Assembly (NCBI GenBank): GCA_003854995.1
Contig: RQOI01000471.1
Coordinates: forward strand, 1 to 6,682
Direction: 5' to 3'
Source of the DNA: Candidatus Zhuqueibacterota bacterium
GTDB lineage: Bacteria; Zhuqueibacterota; Zhuqueibacteria; Residuimicrobiales; Krinioviventaceae
DNA length: 6,682 nt
In this document: piece by piece, positions 5,278-6,682 of the stretch
Layout: the number at the start of each line of letters is the position of its first letter
Numbering within the stretch: the first letter of the stretch is position 1
Notes under the pieces: model-generated
The model's input: only the letters and a program-made list of their open reading frames with translations
The model's database searches: none
Told to the model about the DNA's origin: nothing
Program-made: the position numbers and the translations under genes

Positions 5278-6682
5278 ATGAAAAAAGCTTTACAGCGTTG
5301 CACTCTGTTGTCGATTCTGATGATCGCCGCGACATCATTTTCACAGCACAATGACTTTTTAACCCAGGTGAATTACAAGGGCGCATTCGGACTGTCCAAC
5401 TGGGCGGCCGACTGGTCAGCTCTCTCCCACTATGGCATTATGGCGCCGCAGACGACGCCGGGGGCGGACGTTGTGTCGGTGCGGGACAGCGATATTGCTG
5501 CGGGCGCCACTATTTACTGGACAGCCGATAAAACCTATCTGCTGGAAGGACGCGTCTTTGTCGATGCCGGCGCGGTGCTCAACATACAAGCCGGCACGGT
5601 CATCAAAGGCAAGCCGGGGCAGGGTAAAAACGCCAGCGCCCTCATCGTGGCCCGTGGCGGCAAAATTTATGCTGAAGGCACGCCGACGCGGCCCATCATC
5701 TTCACCGCCGAGTCCGATGACCTCAACAATCCTCTCGTCCCGGCAGCCAATGAAGTCGGGTTGTGGGGCGGACTGATCATCCTCGGCAAGGCACGCATCA
5801 ACCAGCCGGCCGGCGAGACGAACATCGAGGGCATCCCGACCACAGAACCGCGCGGCATGTACGGCGGTCAGGATGATGACGACTGCTCGGGCGTCCTCAG
5901 ATACGTCTCCATTCGTCACGGCGGCACTGAAATTGGCGAGGGTAATGAGATCAACGGATTGACGCTCGGCGGCGTGGGCCGCGGCACAGTGATCTCGCAC
6001 GTCGAGGTGTGGAGCAACAAGGATGACGGCTTTGAATGGTTCGGCGGTACGGTCAACTGCGACCACCTGGTGGCGGCCTTTTGCAAAGACGATGCCATCG
6101 ATATCGATGAAGGTTTCCGCGGTAAATTGCAGTTCATCTTTGCGATTCAGGCGGATTCAACCGGCGACCACCTTGGCGAGCACGACGGCGCGCCGGCCGA
6201 CTTTGTCGCGCAGGAACCAAAAGCCTACCCCGTTATTTATAATGCGACCTATTTGGGCGCCGGTGTTAATGGCTCAGCAGGACAGCGAATTTTCCGCCTG
6301 CGCGAAAATTTTGGCGGCGAGTACAAAAACTGCATTTTTGGCGACTATCCGGGCAATGGTGTGACCATCGAGGACAAGCTCGAACCAGATGCGCGCGACC
6401 GACTTGAAAGTGGCGAGCTGCTGCTGCAAAACAATATCTGGTTCAACCTGGCAAGCAATGACATCAATGTGATCGGCGAAGAAGCATGGACAGCCGCTTA
6501 TTTAGCCGACGCCAGCAATGGCAATACGGTCGAAGATCCGCTGCTGAATGGCATCAGTCGTGCACAGGATAATGGACTCGATCCGCGTCCCCGAACAGAT
6601 GGCCCTGCCTATAAGAACCTCGCCGCCTATCCCGATGATGATTTCTTTGTGAAAGCGAATTACAAAGGCGCCTTCGGCAGCA
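5278..6682 (+). CDS. Secreted right-handed beta-helix-like protein of unknown function, partial (C-terminus beyond window edge)
   Basis: The reading frame stays open from the ATG at 5278 to the window edge (468 full codons). The N-terminus MKKALQRC plus a hydrophobic stretch to residue 22 is a signal peptide, with a probable cut at SFS|Q23. No lipobox is present. The mature part is rich in Gly, Asp and short beta strands, typical of parallel beta-helix surface proteins (for example AGTVIKGKPGQGKNASALIV, then VLRYVSIRHGG, then WSNKDDGFEWFGGTVNCDH). Acidic clusters at 199-202 (DDDD), 249-250 and 271-278 (DDAIDIDE) could bind metal. Cysteines are at 203, 261, 269 and 352. The segment NYKGAFG occurs at 32-38 and again at 461-467, bracketing the helix. 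From memory, similar proteins occur in Bacteroidota as 'hypothetical' or misnamed 'multidrug transporter' entries, sometimes with a type IX secretion tail. The tail here cannot be seen. Probable operon partner of the receptor. Confidence 0.85.
   Translation, partial: MKKALQRCTLLSILMIAATSFSQHNDFLTQVNYKGAFGLSNWAADWSALSHYGIMAPQTTPGADVVSVRDSDIAAGATIYWTADKTYLLEGRVFVDAGAVLNIQAGTVIKGKPGQGKNASALIVARGGKIYAEGTPTRPIIFTAESDDLNNPLVPAANEVGLWGGLIILGKARINQPAGETNIEGIPTTEPRGMYGGQDDDDCSGVLRYVSIRHGGTEIGEGNEINGLTLGGVGRGTVISHVEVWSNKDDGFEWFGGTVNCDHLVAAFCKDDAIDIDEGFRGKLQFIFAIQADSTGDHLGEHDGAPADFVAQEPKAYPVIYNATYLGAGVNGSAGQRIFRLRENFGGEYKNCIFGDYPGNGVTIEDKLEPDARDRLESGELLLQNNIWFNLASNDINVIGEEAWTAAYLADASNGNTVEDPLLNGISRAQDNGLDPRPRTDGPAYKNLAAYPDDDFFVKANYKGAFGS
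5371..5391 (+). repeat. First copy of a coding repeat (NYKGAFG)
   Basis: The codons for NYKGAFG (residues 32-38 of the secreted protein) are followed by LSNWAADW. An identical heptapeptide recurs at 461-467 (6658-6678) with several synonymous third-base differences. Selection is therefore on the protein rather than recent DNA duplication. It marks a module boundary at the mature N-terminus. Confidence 0.7.
6658..6678 (+). repeat. Second copy of the coding repeat (NYKGAFG)
   Basis: This is the second NYKGAFG, at residues 461-467, preceded by DDDFFVKA where the first copy is preceded by NDFLTQV. The shared pattern (Asp-Phe, spacer, NYKGAFG) suggests a repeated module that continues beyond the window edge, probably with a Trp-rich continuation like the first copy. 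Confidence 0.7.

Noticed and set aside
5416..6066. Minus-strand open frame of 216 residues opposite the secreted protein gene
   Set aside because: It is antisense to a clear coding frame with signal peptide, ribosome site and beta-helix-like sequence. The antisense product has no recognisable domain and looks like a reverse-frame shadow.
2341..6682. SusC/SusD-type polysaccharide utilisation pair
   Set aside because: The downstream gene lacks a lipobox and SusD-like helical sequence and instead reads as a beta-helix-like protein. No glycoside hydrolase genes are in view.

Overview
The window holds two divergently arranged gene pairs separated by an intergenic region of about 290 bp that carries a convincing promoter for each side. 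It has no RNA genes, mobile elements, CRISPR arrays or origins that I can recognise. The organism looks like a Gram-negative member of the Bacteroidota/FCB side of the tree. The receptor has an N-terminal carboxypeptidase-D regulatory-like domain, and both exported proteins have a Gln directly after the predicted signal-peptidase I site, as in the Bacteroidetes 'Q-rule'. The clear Shine-Dalgarno sequences and sigma70-like promoter hexamers are less typical of classical Bacteroidia, so a lineage such as Calditrichota, KSB1 or Ignavibacteria is a reasonable guess. This placement is inference.

Left half (1-2047, minus strand): a two-gene operon reading right to left. The first gene encodes a CHAD-domain protein with a degenerate CYTH-like N-terminal half. 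The second, 15 bp downstream, encodes a ParA/MinD-type ATPase that is cut by the window edge. CHAD domains are known to bind inorganic polyphosphate and ParA ATPases position cellular cargo. The pair is therefore a candidate system for placing or segregating polyphosphate bodies. This is the most interesting lead in the window.

Middle (2048-2340): a divergent control region. The minus-strand promoter (TTGACC, 17 bp, TATTAT) drives the CHAD-ParA operon. An extended -10 (TGTTATAAT) drives the receptor operon. A small dyad and a tandem 8-bp repeat lie nearby.

Right half (2341-6682, plus strand): a large TonB-dependent outer-membrane receptor, followed 24 bp later by a secreted beta-helix-like protein that runs off the right edge. 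The short gap, the strong ribosome binding site and the lack of a terminator suggest co-transcription. The second gene occupies the place a SusD lipoprotein would hold in a SusCD pair but is unrelated to SusD. It may be the surface partner or a co-exported binding protein of the receptor. The substrate cannot be read from sequence.
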